DNA of 40,017 bases, from assembly GCA_009840595.1 (NCBI GenBank), contig VXNK01000052.1:1-40017 (forward strand), in the 5' to 3' direction. Positions within the stretch are counted from its first letter, which is position 1; each line of letters begins with the position of its first letter. The notes under the pieces were generated by a model. The model made no database searches and had not been told where the DNA came from. It saw nothing but the letters and a program-made list of their open reading frames with translations. The position numbers and the translations under genes were made by a program. Shown one piece after another: positions 17,546-26,569 of the stretch. Source of the DNA: Rhodospirillaceae bacterium (GTDB taxonomy: Bacteria; Pseudomonadota; Alphaproteobacteria; Bin65).

Positions 17546-19786
17546 TTAAATTTTGTCTTTAATTGTTGGGCTGACTCTGCCTGCCGCCCGGTTGCCTTTT
17601 GCCCTTCGTTGCCGCCCCTTCCCGTCGTCCAGCAGATCGAAGAGCAGCCCCCCGGTAACGGGCACGGCATCGCGCAATCTCACCTGAACCGTATCGCCGA
17701 TTTGCACGGCAAGACCCTCCAATACGCCGCCCGGCCGCCGCTTCCTGCCGGCGCGACGAAAGCTGCTTTCGGGTAACAGGCTCATGGGAACCAGTCCGCT
17801 GGCGCCGGTACCGGCCAGGGTGACGAACAGGCCGGCCCGCGTGATGCCAGAGACCGTCGCCCCGAATGACGCGCCGATTTTATCCTGCAGGAAAGCGGCC
17901 ATGTACCGGTCGACGGCATCGCGCTCCGCCGCCATCGCGCGGCGCTCCGCGACGGAGATGCGCTCGCCCCAGTCCCGCATCGCCCCCTCCGCGCCGGCAG
18001 GCAGGCCGTCTGCGGCGCTACGGGCCATGCCGCCGACGATTGCGCGGTGGACGAGCAGGTCGGCATAGCGGCGGATCGGCGAGGTAAAATGGGCATAGCA
18101 CGGCAAGGCAAGGCCGAAATGCCCGCAATTCTCGGGGCTGTACGCCGCCTGGCTCTGGGCGCGCAGGACCAGTTCGTGGATTGTCCGGCCCTGGGGCAAG
18201 CCGGCGGTATGCTTCAGGATGCGGTTGAGGTCTGCCGGGCGGAGGCCGCTTGCAGGCAGCGGCACGCCCAAATCGTGAAGCGCCGACCTCAGGACTTCCA
18301 GTCCGTCGGCTGCCGGCGGCTCGTGAATCCGGTACATGCACGGCCGGTTGCGCCGCTCCAGATGCCCGGCCGCAGCGACATTGGCGGCGATCATGAATTC
18401 CTCGATCAGGCGGTGGCTGTCGTAGCGCAGCGCCGGCCGGATGTCGGAAACCCGGCCGGCCTCGTCGAGCAGGACCTGCCGCTCGGGAAGGTCCAGTTCC
18501 AGGGTCTCGCGCGCGGCGCGTGCCGCAGCGAGCGCCGTCCAGGCGCCGTAGAGCGGTTCGATGACCGGTTCGAGCAAAGGTGCGGTCGCCGTATCCGGAG
18601 CGCCGTCTCGAGCCCGCTGCACCTGCTCGTAGGTAAGGCGGGCGACGGAGCGCATGACGGCGCGCTCGAACCGGCGGCGAAGGGTGCGTCCGTCCGCGTC
18701 AATCGTGAGATGCGCCGCGATACAGGCACGGTCTTCGTTCGGACGCAGGGAACAGAGATCGTTGGACAGGCGCTCCGGCAGCATCGGCACGACCCGGTCG
18801 GGGAAGTAGACCGAGTTGCCGCGTTTGAGCGCTTCCCGATCCAGCGGCCGGCCGGGCCGGACATACCAGGCGACATCCGCGATCGCGACGATCAGCTTCC
18901 AGCCGCCGGGATTGCCGGGCGCGGTGTCTGTTTCGGCCCAGACAGCGTCGTCGAAGTCCCGGGCATCCTCTCCATCGATGGTGACCAGCGGGAGGGCGCG
19001 CAGGTCCTGCCGGCCGCTGCCGGACGCCGGCTGGAGGCCGGCGGCTTCGTCCAGAGCCTCTTTCGGGAACTCATGCGGGATGTCGTGGCTGTGGATGCAG
19101 ATCAGGCTGACCGCGTGCCGGCCGGACGCCGATCCGAAATTCTCGACCACCCGGGCCAACCGCGGGCCGAGCGGTTTGCCGGGAACGATCTCGGCCTCGA
19201 CCAGATCGTCGTTCCGGGCGCCGCCTTCCATGCCGCGCGGGATGGCGACGTCGTGGCGGACCCGCCGGTCGGTCGCGATCAACTTTCCACCGTACGGTCC
19301 GCCGGTGTCGTCCGCCCGGAAGATTCCCAGCACCCGGTCCGGGGCGCGGTCCAGCCGTTTCATGGTGCGGGCAGTCCAGATGCCGCCGCGGGGGCCGGAG
19401 AGGCGCGCCAGTACCCGGTCGCCGACGCCGGGCGGGCGTCCTCGCTCGGGCAGCAGCCGGATCGGCGGCGGCGCGTCCTCAACGTCCCAACGAACCGGCG
19501 CCGCCAGCACATCTCCGTCAGCGGTGACCGCGGTCACCTCGATCACCGTGACCTCGGGAAACTGCCCCGCCGGGCGATGACGGCGGCGCCCGGGCAGCAG
19601 CCCCTCCTCTTTCATTTCCTTGAGCAGGTCGCGCAGCCGGATGCGGTCGGCCCCGCTCAGGTTGAAGGCGCGGGCGATTTCGCGTTTGCCGACCGGGCGG
19701 CCGCTATCCTGAATGAACTCGAGAACCCGTTCGCGGGTCGGAAAGGGGGCGCGGCCCCCCGGCCTCGCGGATCGCTTGCCCGTCAC
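17546..19786 (-). CDS. rnr: Ribonuclease R
   Basis: This 746-residue 3'-5' exoribonuclease degrades structured RNA. An N-terminal winged-helix region (TRERVLEFIQDSGRPVGKRE) comes first, then cold-shock domains, then the RNB catalytic core with VTIDGEDARDFDDAVW (metal-binding aspartates) and a later GLALPCYAHFTSPIRRYADL, and finally an S1 domain (FGATVSGITRAGLFVTLAGT). A basic tail follows. I favour GTG 19786, with GAGAG upstream; the frame is open to a GTG at 19828 without a ribosome binding site. It lies 97 bp downstream of topA in the same direction. Confidence 0.95.
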   Translation of the reverse strand: MTGKRSARPGGRAPFPTRERVLEFIQDSGRPVGKREIARAFNLSGADRIRLRDLLKEMKEEGLLPGRRRHRPAGQFPEVTVIEVTAVTADGDVLAAPVRWDVEDAPPPIRLLPERGRPPGVGDRVLARLSGPRGGIWTARTMKRLDRAPDRVLGIFRADDTGGPYGGKLIATDRRVRHDVAIPRGMEGGARNDDLVEAEIVPGKPLGPRLARVVENFGSASGRHAVSLICIHSHDIPHEFPKEALDEAAGLQPASGSGRQDLRALPLVTIDGEDARDFDDAVWAETDTAPGNPGGWKLIVAIADVAWYVRPGRPLDREALKRGNSVYFPDRVVPMLPERLSNDLCSLRPNEDRACIAAHLTIDADGRTLRRRFERAVMRSVARLTYEQVQRARDGAPDTATAPLLEPVIEPLYGAWTALAAARAARETLELDLPERQVLLDEAGRVSDIRPALRYDSHRLIEEFMIAANVAAAGHLERRNRPCMYRIHEPPAADGLEVLRSALHDLGVPLPASGLRPADLNRILKHTAGLPQGRTIHELVLRAQSQAAYSPENCGHFGLALPCYAHFTSPIRRYADLLVHRAIVGGMARSAADGLPAGAEGAMRDWGERISVAERRAMAAERDAVDRYMAAFLQDKIGASFGATVSGITRAGLFVTLAGTGASGLVPMSLLPESSFRRAGRKRRPGGVLEGLAVQIGDTVQVRLRDAVPVTGGLLFDLLDDGKGRQRRAKGNRAAGRVSPTIKDKI

Positions 19787-19883
19787 ACCACTCTCTGTTC
19801 GCCTCCGGGATGCCACGCCTGTACACACACGCCGCCGGACGCCGGAATTAGTCCGTGGGCGGGTTTGCAGATTTCGCGGCGCT

Positions 19884-22493
19884 TCACCCGTTTGCCGAAG
19901 AAGCTTTCTTTGCCGGCGTCTTCTTTGCGGTCGCCTTCTTTCCGGCAGCCGGTTTCCGGGCGCCCGTCTTCGCCAGCTTCGGCGCCAGCAAGGCTACCGC
20001 CTCCTCCAGCGTGACCGTCTCGACGGTCGCACCCTTGGGCAGGCTGGCAAAAGTGCGTCCGACTTTGACATAAGGGCCGTATCGTCCCGCGCCGGCCGTG
20101 ACCGGCTGCTTTTTCTGCGGGTGCTCGCCGAGCGTGCGCTGTTCGCCGCCTTTCCGTTTCTGCCGGGCTTCCGCGAGCAACGATACGGCCCTGTTCGCAC
20201 CGATCTCGAACAGCTCCTCCCAGGAGTCCAGATTCGCGAAGACGCCGTCGTTCTGGACATAGGGCCCGTAGCGGCCGAGCGCGGCGGTAATCGGCTTGCC
20301 GTTGTCCGGATGGGTTGCAATGGCGCGCGGCAGCGAAAGCAGCTTCAGGGCGATTTTCAAGTCGACGGAGTCCGGATCGAGGCCGCGCGGCAGGGAACTG
20401 CGTTCCGGTTTTTCCGTTCCGGCAGAACCGGCCCGCTGGACATAGGGACCGTAGGGGCCGGTTTTCAGCTCGATCGCCGCACCGCTCGCCGGGTCTGCGC
20501 CCAGTTGCCGGTCGCCGTTGGCGGCGGCGTCGCGCACGCTCCCGTCGACGACGGCGAGCGGACGGGTAAAACGGCACTCCGGATAATTCGAGCAGCCGAT
20601 GAAACCGCCGTTACGGCCGATCTTCAGGCCGAGCCGGCCGTTCGAGCAGGCCGGGCAGGCGCGCGGCTCGGCGCCGTCTTCGCGGACCGGGAAGAAGTGC
20701 GGGCCGAGCGCCTCGTCCAGGGCCTCGATCACCCGTGCCCGGTCCAACTCCATCGCGTCGGCGATGGCGGCGCTGAACGCGGTCCAGAATTCGCGCAGCA
20801 GCTTCTTCCAGTCGGTCCGGCCGTCCGAGACTATATCGAGTTGTTCCTCCAGGCTGGCGGTAAACCCGTATTCGACATAGCGGCCGAAAAAATTGGTGAG
20901 GAAGCTGGTAACCACCCGGCCGCGGTCTTCCGGATGGAAGCGGCGCTTCTCGAGCCGGACATAGTTGCGTTCCTGCAGCACCTTGAGGATCGAGGCATAG
21001 GTCGAAGGCCGCCCGATGCCGAGTTCCTCCAGCCGCTTGACCAGGCTGGCTTCGGTATAGCGCGGCGGCGGCTGGGTGAAATGTTGTGCCGGGCGCACCG
21101 CCGTCCGGTCCACGGTTTCGCCTTCGCGAATCTCCGGCAGGAGACGGTTTTCGTCATCCGCCATGCCGCCGAGCCGTTCGGGATCCCGGTCGGACGGATC
21201 GTCCCGACCCTCGCGATAGAGTTTCAGAAAGCCGTCGAACCGAATGGTCGATCCGGTAGCGCGCAGCCGGGTCATCCGGTTCGCGCTCGCGATGTCGGCG
21301 GCGACCTGATCGAGAATCGCACTTTCCATCTGGGAGGCTACGGTGCGCTTCCAGATCAACTCGTAGAGTTTCGCCTGTTCGACGGTAAGGCGGCCCTCCA
21401 CATCGCCCGGCCGCCGGAACAGGTCGGTCGGCCGAATTGCTTCATGGGCTTCCTGGGCGTTCTTCGCCTTGGTCCGGTAGCGCCGCGGGCTCGCAGGCAG
21501 GTAGGAGCTGCCATAGTCGCGCTCGATCAGGCGTCGGCACCCGCCGATCGCTTCGCCCGAAAGCGCCGTCGAATCCGTGCGCATGTAGCTGATCAGGCCG
21601 ACGGTTTCTCCTCCGATATCGATGCCTTCGTAAAGATGCTGGGCAGTGCGCATGGTGCGGTCGGCGCTCATGCGCAGCTTGCGGGAAGCTTCCTGCTGCA
21701 GGGTGGACGTCGTGAAGGGCGGGGCCGGATGCCGCCGGGCCTGTTTGCGATCCACGCCGGCGCAGGCGAAGGAAGCCGCTTCGATTGCCGCGACGGCCGC
21801 CCCGGCCTGGGCTTCGCTGGCGATGGCGAGCCTGTCGAGCTTCTTGCCGTCGAGATGGGTGAGACGGGCGGTAAAGCGGTCGCGGCGCGGCGTCAGGAAA
21901 TCGGCGTCGACGGTCCAGTATTCCTGGCTCCGGAAGCGCTCGATCTCGTCTTCGCGCTCGCACACAAGGCGCAGGGCGACAGACTGGACCCGGCCGGCCG
22001 AGCGCGCGCCCGGCAATTTTCTCCAGAGCACCGGCGAAAGATGGAACCCGACAAGATAGTCGAGCGCCCGGCGAGCCAGATACGCGTCGACCAGGGGCCG
22101 GTCGATCTTGCGCGGATTTTCCATGGCCTCGCGGACGGCGTCTCGCGTGATTTCATGAAAGACGACACGGCGGATGTCGAGATTTTCGAGCCTGTATTTC
22201 TGCCGGAGCAGTTCCAGGACATGCCAGGAAATCGCCTCGCCCTCGCGGTCCGGGTCCGTTGCCAGGAAAAGGCTGCCGGCCTGCCGGGCGGCGCGCGCGA
22301 TCTCGTCGATCCTTTTTTTTGCGCGCGAGTCGACTTGCCAGGTCATGGCGAAACCGTTGTCCGGATCGACCGAGCCCTCCTTCTCCGCCAGGTCGCGGAC
22401 ATGGCCGTAGCTGGCGAGGACCTGCCAGTCCGCGCCGAGGTATTTGTTGATGGTTTTCGCCTTGGCCGGGGATTCGACGACGACGACGTTCAT
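19884..22493 (-). CDS. topA: DNA topoisomerase I
   Basis: This 869-residue type IA topoisomerase relaxes negative supercoils. A TOPRIM domain starts at MNVVVVESPAKAKTINKYLG and includes FLATDPDREGEAISWH. The active-site tyrosine lies in GLISYMRTDST. One four-cysteine zinc finger (RACPACSNGRLGL to GCSNYPECRF) is followed by several GPYVQ/GRYGPYV repeats of the C-terminal domain and a lysine-rich tail, the usual alphaproteobacterial form. ATG 22493 begins the TOPRIM domain, so it is the natural start; the open frame runs further upstream without family match. dprA lies 95 bp upstream in the same direction. Confidence 0.96.
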   Translation of the reverse strand: MNVVVVESPAKAKTINKYLGADWQVLASYGHVRDLAEKEGSVDPDNGFAMTWQVDSRAKKRIDEIARAARQAGSLFLATDPDREGEAISWHVLELLRQKYRLENLDIRRVVFHEITRDAVREAMENPRKIDRPLVDAYLARRALDYLVGFHLSPVLWRKLPGARSAGRVQSVALRLVCEREDEIERFRSQEYWTVDADFLTPRRDRFTARLTHLDGKKLDRLAIASEAQAGAAVAAIEAASFACAGVDRKQARRHPAPPFTTSTLQQEASRKLRMSADRTMRTAQHLYEGIDIGGETVGLISYMRTDSTALSGEAIGGCRRLIERDYGSSYLPASPRRYRTKAKNAQEAHEAIRPTDLFRRPGDVEGRLTVEQAKLYELIWKRTVASQMESAILDQVAADIASANRMTRLRATGSTIRFDGFLKLYREGRDDPSDRDPERLGGMADDENRLLPEIREGETVDRTAVRPAQHFTQPPPRYTEASLVKRLEELGIGRPSTYASILKVLQERNYVRLEKRRFHPEDRGRVVTSFLTNFFGRYVEYGFTASLEEQLDIVSDGRTDWKKLLREFWTAFSAAIADAMELDRARVIEALDEALGPHFFPVREDGAEPRACPACSNGRLGLKIGRNGGFIGCSNYPECRFTRPLAVVDGSVRDAAANGDRQLGADPASGAAIELKTGPYGPYVQRAGSAGTEKPERSSLPRGLDPDSVDLKIALKLLSLPRAIATHPDNGKPITAALGRYGPYVQNDGVFANLDSWEELFEIGANRAVSLLAEARQKRKGGEQRTLGEHPQKKQPVTAGAGRYGPYVKVGRTFASLPKGATVETVTLEEAVALLAPKLAKTGARKPAAGKKATAKKTPAKKASSANG

Positions 22494-22588
22494 GGCAGTC
22501 CGATCATCCGGTTTCGGGCGATGCGGGCGCCGCACCGGCCGGCCCCGCACATGGGACCCCGGCGCCGCGGCGTCAAGCAATTTACGGA

Positions 22589-23731
22589 CTATGCCGCCAC
22601 CAGCGCGACACGGTTGCCGGGATGGCGTTCGACCCTGCCGGCCAGTTCCAGCTCGAGCAGGGCGGCGGCGACGGTCGCCGGATCATCGCCGAGTTCGCGG
22701 ACCAGATCGTCGACCGGCGTCGGCGCCGGCGACAGGCAGTCGGCGAGCGAACGGCGGGCGTCGACGACGACGGCATCGGTGGCCATGCGCGGCGCTTCGG
22801 CAAGCGATTCCGGCGGCGAAACAGTCGGCATCGCCCGGCCCGGCGCCTCTCGCAATCCGGGTTGCAGCACCTGCAGGATATCGTCGGCGCTCTCGGTCAG
22901 GATCGCGCCGTCGCGCAACAGGCCGTTGGCGCCGGTGCAGCGCGGATCGAGCGGCGATCCGGGGACGGCGAACACGTCGCGGCCCTGTTCGCCGGCACAG
23001 CGCGCCGTGATCAGCGAACCCGATCGCGCGGCGGCTTCCACCACAAGAACGCCGCTGGCTATGCCGGAAACGATGCGGTTGCGGCGCGGGAAATGGCGGC
23101 CTTGCGGCTTCGTGCCGACGGGCTGTTCGGCCAGGATGGCGCCGCGGCCGGCGATGTCCTGCATCAGTTCTTCGTGCTCGGGCGGATAGCAGACATCGAT
23201 CCCGCCGGCGACGACGGCGACCGTGCCCGTCTCAAGCGAGCCGGCATGGGCGGCAGCGTCGATCCCGCGCGCCAGGCCGGACGCGACGGCGACGCCGGCC
23301 TCGCCGAGCCCTTGTGCGATGGTGCGCGCGATGCGCTTGCCGTTCGACGACGCATTGCGCGCGCCGACGATCGAGACGACCGGTGCGTTGCCCAGCGCTG
23401 CCGCGCCGGCGAGCGAAATCAGCGGCGGCGCATCCTCCGTCGTCGCCAGGCGCCACGGGTAGTCCGGTTCCTGTGCCGCAACCAGCCGGGCGCCGGCTTT
23501 CCGGGTTGCGGCGATCTCGGCCTCCGCCGCGGCAACCGACGCGATACGGACCGGCTTCGACCGGCCGCCGCGGCGGGACAGGTCGGGCAGCGCATCGAGC
23601 GCATCCGCGGCCGAGCCGAAATGGCGCAGAAGGTGCCAGAAGGTGACGGGGCCGACATTCTCGCTCCGGATCAGCCGGAGCCAGTCGGTCCTCTCCCGGT
23701 CCGTCAGCGCCTGCCGATGACCGTATTCCAT
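22589..23731 (-). CDS. dprA: DNA-processing protein DprA
   Basis: This 380-residue protein binds incoming single-stranded DNA and loads RecA during natural transformation. A helix-hairpin-like N-terminus is followed by the Rossmann core: SIVGARNASSNGKRIA, ASGLARGIDAAAH, GGIDVCYPPEHEEL and GVLVVEAAARSGSLITA. A winged-helix C-terminal domain (TPVDDLVRELGDDPATVAAA) ends the protein, as in many proteobacterial DprA. Related genomes place plsY directly upstream; here about 10.3 kb separates the two. It is divergent from the toxin-antitoxin-like pair at 23890. Confidence 0.95.
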   Translation of the reverse strand: MEYGHRQALTDRERTDWLRLIRSENVGPVTFWHLLRHFGSAADALDALPDLSRRGGRSKPVRIASVAAAEAEIAATRKAGARLVAAQEPDYPWRLATTEDAPPLISLAGAAALGNAPVVSIVGARNASSNGKRIARTIAQGLGEAGVAVASGLARGIDAAAHAGSLETGTVAVVAGGIDVCYPPEHEELMQDIAGRGAILAEQPVGTKPQGRHFPRRNRIVSGIASGVLVVEAAARSGSLITARCAGEQGRDVFAVPGSPLDPRCTGANGLLRDGAILTESADDILQVLQPGLREAPGRAMPTVSPPESLAEAPRMATDAVVVDARRSLADCLSPAPTPVDDLVRELGDDPATVAAALLELELAGRVERHPGNRVALVAA

Positions 23732-23820
23732 GAAGTTTCCAGACCAGGATTATCAGTTCGCTCTATGTTCCAGAAAGCGGGGGCCCAGTCAATCGATAAC
23801 CAGCGTCCCTAACTTTCAAA

Positions 23821-23855
23821 TAAGTACTTACTGAGTTATATTTCCATATATATGG
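23821..23855. promoter_or_regulatory. Palindromes upstream of PIN-domain operon
   Basis: Two perfect palindromes, TAAGTACTTA (23821-23830) and CCATATATATGG (23844-23855), lie in an AT-rich stretch just before the operon. Toxin-antitoxin operons are commonly repressed by their own antitoxin at such sites, so these are candidate autoregulatory operators. The dprA promoter may share the region. Confidence 0.5.
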
Positions 23856-23889
23856 TGTAACTATCGCGTTTGCATTTTGGAGACCTGCT

Positions 23890-24330
23890 GTGTCGAAATA
23901 CGATCCGCTCGCGGACCATCTGATCGAATCCGGGCAGCCTGTCGTACCCATGACGTTCGAAGAAATCGAAGGAATCATCGGTACGGAATTGCCGCCTTCT
24001 GCGTTCAGGCATCGGCCCTGGTGGTCGAACAATCCCTCGAACAGCGTCATTACCGACGCCTGGCTCAGAGCAGGGTACAAATCGACGGAGGTCGACATGC
24101 CGGGCCGCAAGCTGGTGTTCCGCAGGAGTGCACAGGACATTTCCGCTCCTGAATTCAGGGGAGGCGGGCCGGTGCATGGCGATTCGACAGCAGCAACGTC
24201 GAAACAGGCCGAAGCGGCGCCTTCGAATCTCTTCCAGCGAATTTTCGGTGCGCTCAGCGGTACGGTGACCGTGAAGGCAGACACCGACCTTACCGAGCCG
24301 GTCGGTACGGAATGGGATGCGGGGCGTTAA
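23890..24330 (+). CDS. DUF7662-type protein, candidate antitoxin
   Basis: This is a 146-residue protein. Residues about 3-78 (KYDPLADHLIESG, PMTFEEIEGIIG, WLRAGYKSTEVDM) match a small domain of unknown function found in many bacteria, classed as DUF7662 as far as I recall. A linker follows, then a tail GTVTVKADTDLTEPVGTEWD, which resembles the C-terminal toxin-binding peptides of VapB/Phd-like antitoxins. It ends 6 bp before a PIN-domain gene, the standard antitoxin-first order. I therefore infer an antitoxin in which the DUF7662 domain would supply DNA binding. The GTG start at 23890 follows GGAGA. The antitoxin role is inferred from context and the tail, not from a known family. Confidence 0.7.
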   Translation: MSKYDPLADHLIESGQPVVPMTFEEIEGIIGTELPPSAFRHRPWWSNNPSNSVITDAWLRAGYKSTEVDMPGRKLVFRRSAQDISAPEFRGGGPVHGDSTAATSKQAEAAPSNLFQRIFGALSGTVTVKADTDLTEPVGTEWDAGR

Positions 24331-24336
24331 CCGGAA

Positions 24337-24750
24337 ATGACCACATACCTGATTGACACCTGCGCGGCGATCTGGATTGCGAACGGCGATCCAATCCGGG
24401 AGCCGGCGGCAAGTACGCTACAGCAAATTCATAAAGAAATAGACGGTCTCGCAGTCTCTCCCATGACAGCGTGGGAAATTGCCATGCTCGAATCGAAGGG
24501 GAAAATCGCTCTATCGACCGGTCCGGAAATCTGGTTCGACCAGATTTGCGCGTTACCGGGAGTAGATATTGCCGAAATGCCACCGGCGGTGCTGATTGCC
24601 TCGTGCCGCCTGCCCGGTTCTCCGCCCGCAGACCCGGTGGACCGCATCCTGATCGCCACCGCACGAACTTTCGGCTTTACGCTGGTGACCCGCGACCGCC
24701 ATGTCCTCGATTATGGCGGCGAGGGCCATGTAAACGTCATGGGTTGCTGA
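24337..24750 (+). CDS. PIN-domain toxin (VapC-like)
   Basis: This is a 137-residue PIN-domain ribonuclease of the VapC type. The acidic metal-binding residues are in place: Asp7 in YLIDTCAAIW, Glu47 in SPMTAWEIAML, Asp99 or Asp102 in PADPVDRILIATA, and Asp120 in VTRDRHVL. VapC toxins cleave initiator tRNA or rRNA and are held inactive by the partner antitoxin, here presumably the upstream gene. All catalytic residues are intact, so the toxin should be active if expressed. It is followed by the convergent MDR dehydrogenase. Confidence 0.88.
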   Translation: MTTYLIDTCAAIWIANGDPIREPAASTLQQIHKEIDGLAVSPMTAWEIAMLESKGKIALSTGPEIWFDQICALPGVDIAEMPPAVLIASCRLPGSPPADPVDRILIATARTFGFTLVTRDRHVLDYGGEGHVNVMGC

Positions 24751-24814
24751 GGCTTTGGTCGGCATACCGATGGCTGGAATCGCGGGCCGGAAAAGCTGCA
24801 AGTAGCATGCTGCT

Positions 24815-25801
24815 CTACGGGGCAAGCACAATCTTCGGTGCGGCGGCGCGGCCGGCGCCGATGTCGGCGAAGGCGCGGGCGCCCTCTGAGAGCGGCCGGA
24901 CTTCGGCCCAGTCGAGCGAACCGAGACGCCCAGCGAAGATCGCCGCTGCCGTATCCCGGAAATCGGCGGCGCTGTAGGTGTAGGTTCCGATGAAGGTAAT
25001 CTCCTGAAGGGTCATGCGGCGGATGTCGAGTCCGCCCGCTGCCGAGCCGAGGCCGATATGCAGAATGGCGCCGCCCGGCCGTACAGCGGCGGACGCCAGC
25101 GCGCGTGTGGGCTCGAAACCGGCTGCGTCGATGACCAGGTCGACCTCTTCCGGGCTGTTCTCCGCCGCCGGATCGTAGACGCAGAAATCGCCGGCGCGCG
25201 CCACGATGCCCCGGCGCGCGGGATTGGTCTCGGCGATGTGGATTTCCGACGCGCCCTGTGCGTCCAGGACCAAAGCGGCGCCGAGGCCGACGGCGCCGCC
25301 GCCGATCACCAAGCAGCGCATCTCTTCGACCGGCCCGTCGAGGACCTGCTGCGCCAGACGCACTGCATGCCAGCCGCAGGCCAGCGGCTCGGCGAGGACG
25401 GCCTTCTCGGTCGGAACGCCATCGGGAATCGCGATGAGGTTGCCGGACGGCATGGCGAGCAGTTCGGCGAATGCCCCTTCGCGCGGCGGCATGGAGATTA
25501 TCTGGCGCGTCCCGCACAGATTGTCCCGCCCCGAACGGCAGGCCGCGCAGGCGCCACAGGTCACCAGCGGATTGACTGCAACACGGCTGCCCGCGCCCGG
25601 CCCGTCGATCACGGTGCCTGACACTTCGTGGCCGAGAATCAGCGGCGCCGGGCGTCGCTCGTCATGGCCGGCCCAGGCATGCATGTCGGAGCCGCAGATG
25701 CCGACATGCGCAACCTGGATCAGCGCCTCTTCACCGGGTTCAGGATCCGGCGTTTCGCGATAGACCAGTGTTTCGGGCCCTGTGTAGACGAGAGCTTTCA
25801 T
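24815..25801 (-). CDS. Zinc-dependent alcohol dehydrogenase (MDR)
   Basis: This is a 328-residue medium-chain dehydrogenase. The catalytic-zinc region is HVGICGSDMHAWAGHDE plus LILGHEVSGTV. Structural-zinc cysteines lie in TCGACAACRSGRDNLC. The NAD-binding fingerprint is CLVIGGGAVGLGAA. It overlaps the upstream SDR gene by 4 bp (ATGA), which implies translational coupling. In DHPS-degrading bacteria an MDR and an SDR dehydrogenase (HpsO and HpsP) interconvert the two DHPS enantiomers through the keto form; the pair here fits that role. I do not assign which of the two symbols applies. Confidence 0.9.
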   Translation of the reverse strand: MKALVYTGPETLVYRETPDPEPGEEALIQVAHVGICGSDMHAWAGHDERRPAPLILGHEVSGTVIDGPGAGSRVAVNPLVTCGACAACRSGRDNLCGTRQIISMPPREGAFAELLAMPSGNLIAIPDGVPTEKAVLAEPLACGWHAVRLAQQVLDGPVEEMRCLVIGGGAVGLGAALVLDAQGASEIHIAETNPARRGIVARAGDFCVYDPAAENSPEEVDLVIDAAGFEPTRALASAAVRPGGAILHIGLGSAAGGLDIRRMTLQEITFIGTYTYSAADFRDTAAAIFAGRLGSLDWAEVRPLSEGARAFADIGAGRAAAPKIVLAP

Positions 25802-26565
25802 TTCGCGGTGTATCCCCCGTCGACATACAGGATCTGTCCGGTGACATAGCCGGCCGAATCCGAACAGAGAAACAGGACGGGGCCGGCCAAATCGGCCAGT
25901 TCCCCGTTGCGCCCGATACAGGTCTGCGCAGCGTGCTTTGCCGCCAACGCCGGATCGCCGAACACCGGACCGGTCAGCTCTGTCGGAAAAAAGCCGGGCG
26001 CCAGCGCGTTCGCCGTAATTCCATCGCGCGACCAGGCCTCGGCCATCGCACGCGTCAACTGGGCGACGCCGCCTTTCGACGCGCCGTAGGCGAGCCCGCC
26101 GGGAAAGGCGCGGGCGCTTTGCAGCGAAGCGACATTGACGATCCGGCCCCAGCCGCGCTCTCGCATCGCGGGAACCAGTGCCCGGGCGAGAAAAAACGGC
26201 GCCGCCAAATTGATGTCGATGGTCCTACGCCATCCCTCGTCTGTGACGGCATCGGCCGGCTCACGGGTATTGACGCCAGCGGCGTTGACCAGAATTTCGG
26301 GCGGGCCGAAGGGCTGCGCGGTGCGCGCCGCCGCCGCTTCGATTGCCGAAGCATCGGACAGGTCGGCGGTGACGGCCGCCGTCTCGCCACCGGCCCCGGC
26401 GCGCCAGTCCTCGAGCGCCGAGCCGCGCCGGGCCAGGCCGACGACACGCGCCCCGGCCTGCGCCAGCGTTGTGGCGATTGCCCGGCCAATACCCGAACTT
26501 GCCCCGGTAACGCAGGCGGCTCGGCCCGCGACGCTGAACAGATCGGCGCGGTATAGTTTCGACAT
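25798..26565 (-). CDS. Short-chain dehydrogenase/reductase (SDR)
   Basis: This is a 255-residue classical SDR. The cofactor motif is ACVTGASSGIGRAIA, followed by NAAGVN, and the catalytic Ser-Tyr-Lys set appears in NVASLQSAR and YGASKGG. It ends GYVTGQILYVDGGYTAK, as usual for the family. It starts 4 bp after the HpsN-like gene and overlaps the MDR gene by 4 bp, so all three are one transcription unit. It is the probable partner of the MDR enzyme in oxidising or racemising DHPS at C2. The substrate is inferred from the operon. Confidence 0.9.
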   Translation of the reverse strand: MSKLYRADLFSVAGRAACVTGASSGIGRAIATTLAQAGARVVGLARRGSALEDWRAGAGGETAAVTADLSDASAIEAAAARTAQPFGPPEILVNAAGVNTREPADAVTDEGWRRTIDINLAAPFFLARALVPAMRERGWGRIVNVASLQSARAFPGGLAYGASKGGVAQLTRAMAEAWSRDGITANALAPGFFPTELTGPVFGDPALAAKHAAQTCIGRNGELADLAGPVLFLCSDSAGYVTGQILYVDGGYTAK

Positions 26566-26569
26566 TTCA

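Noticed and set aside
19713-23189. Plus-strand frame of 1158 codons across rnr, topA and dprA
   Set aside because: It runs antisense through well-supported genes, has no domain match and reflects codon bias of the opposite strand.
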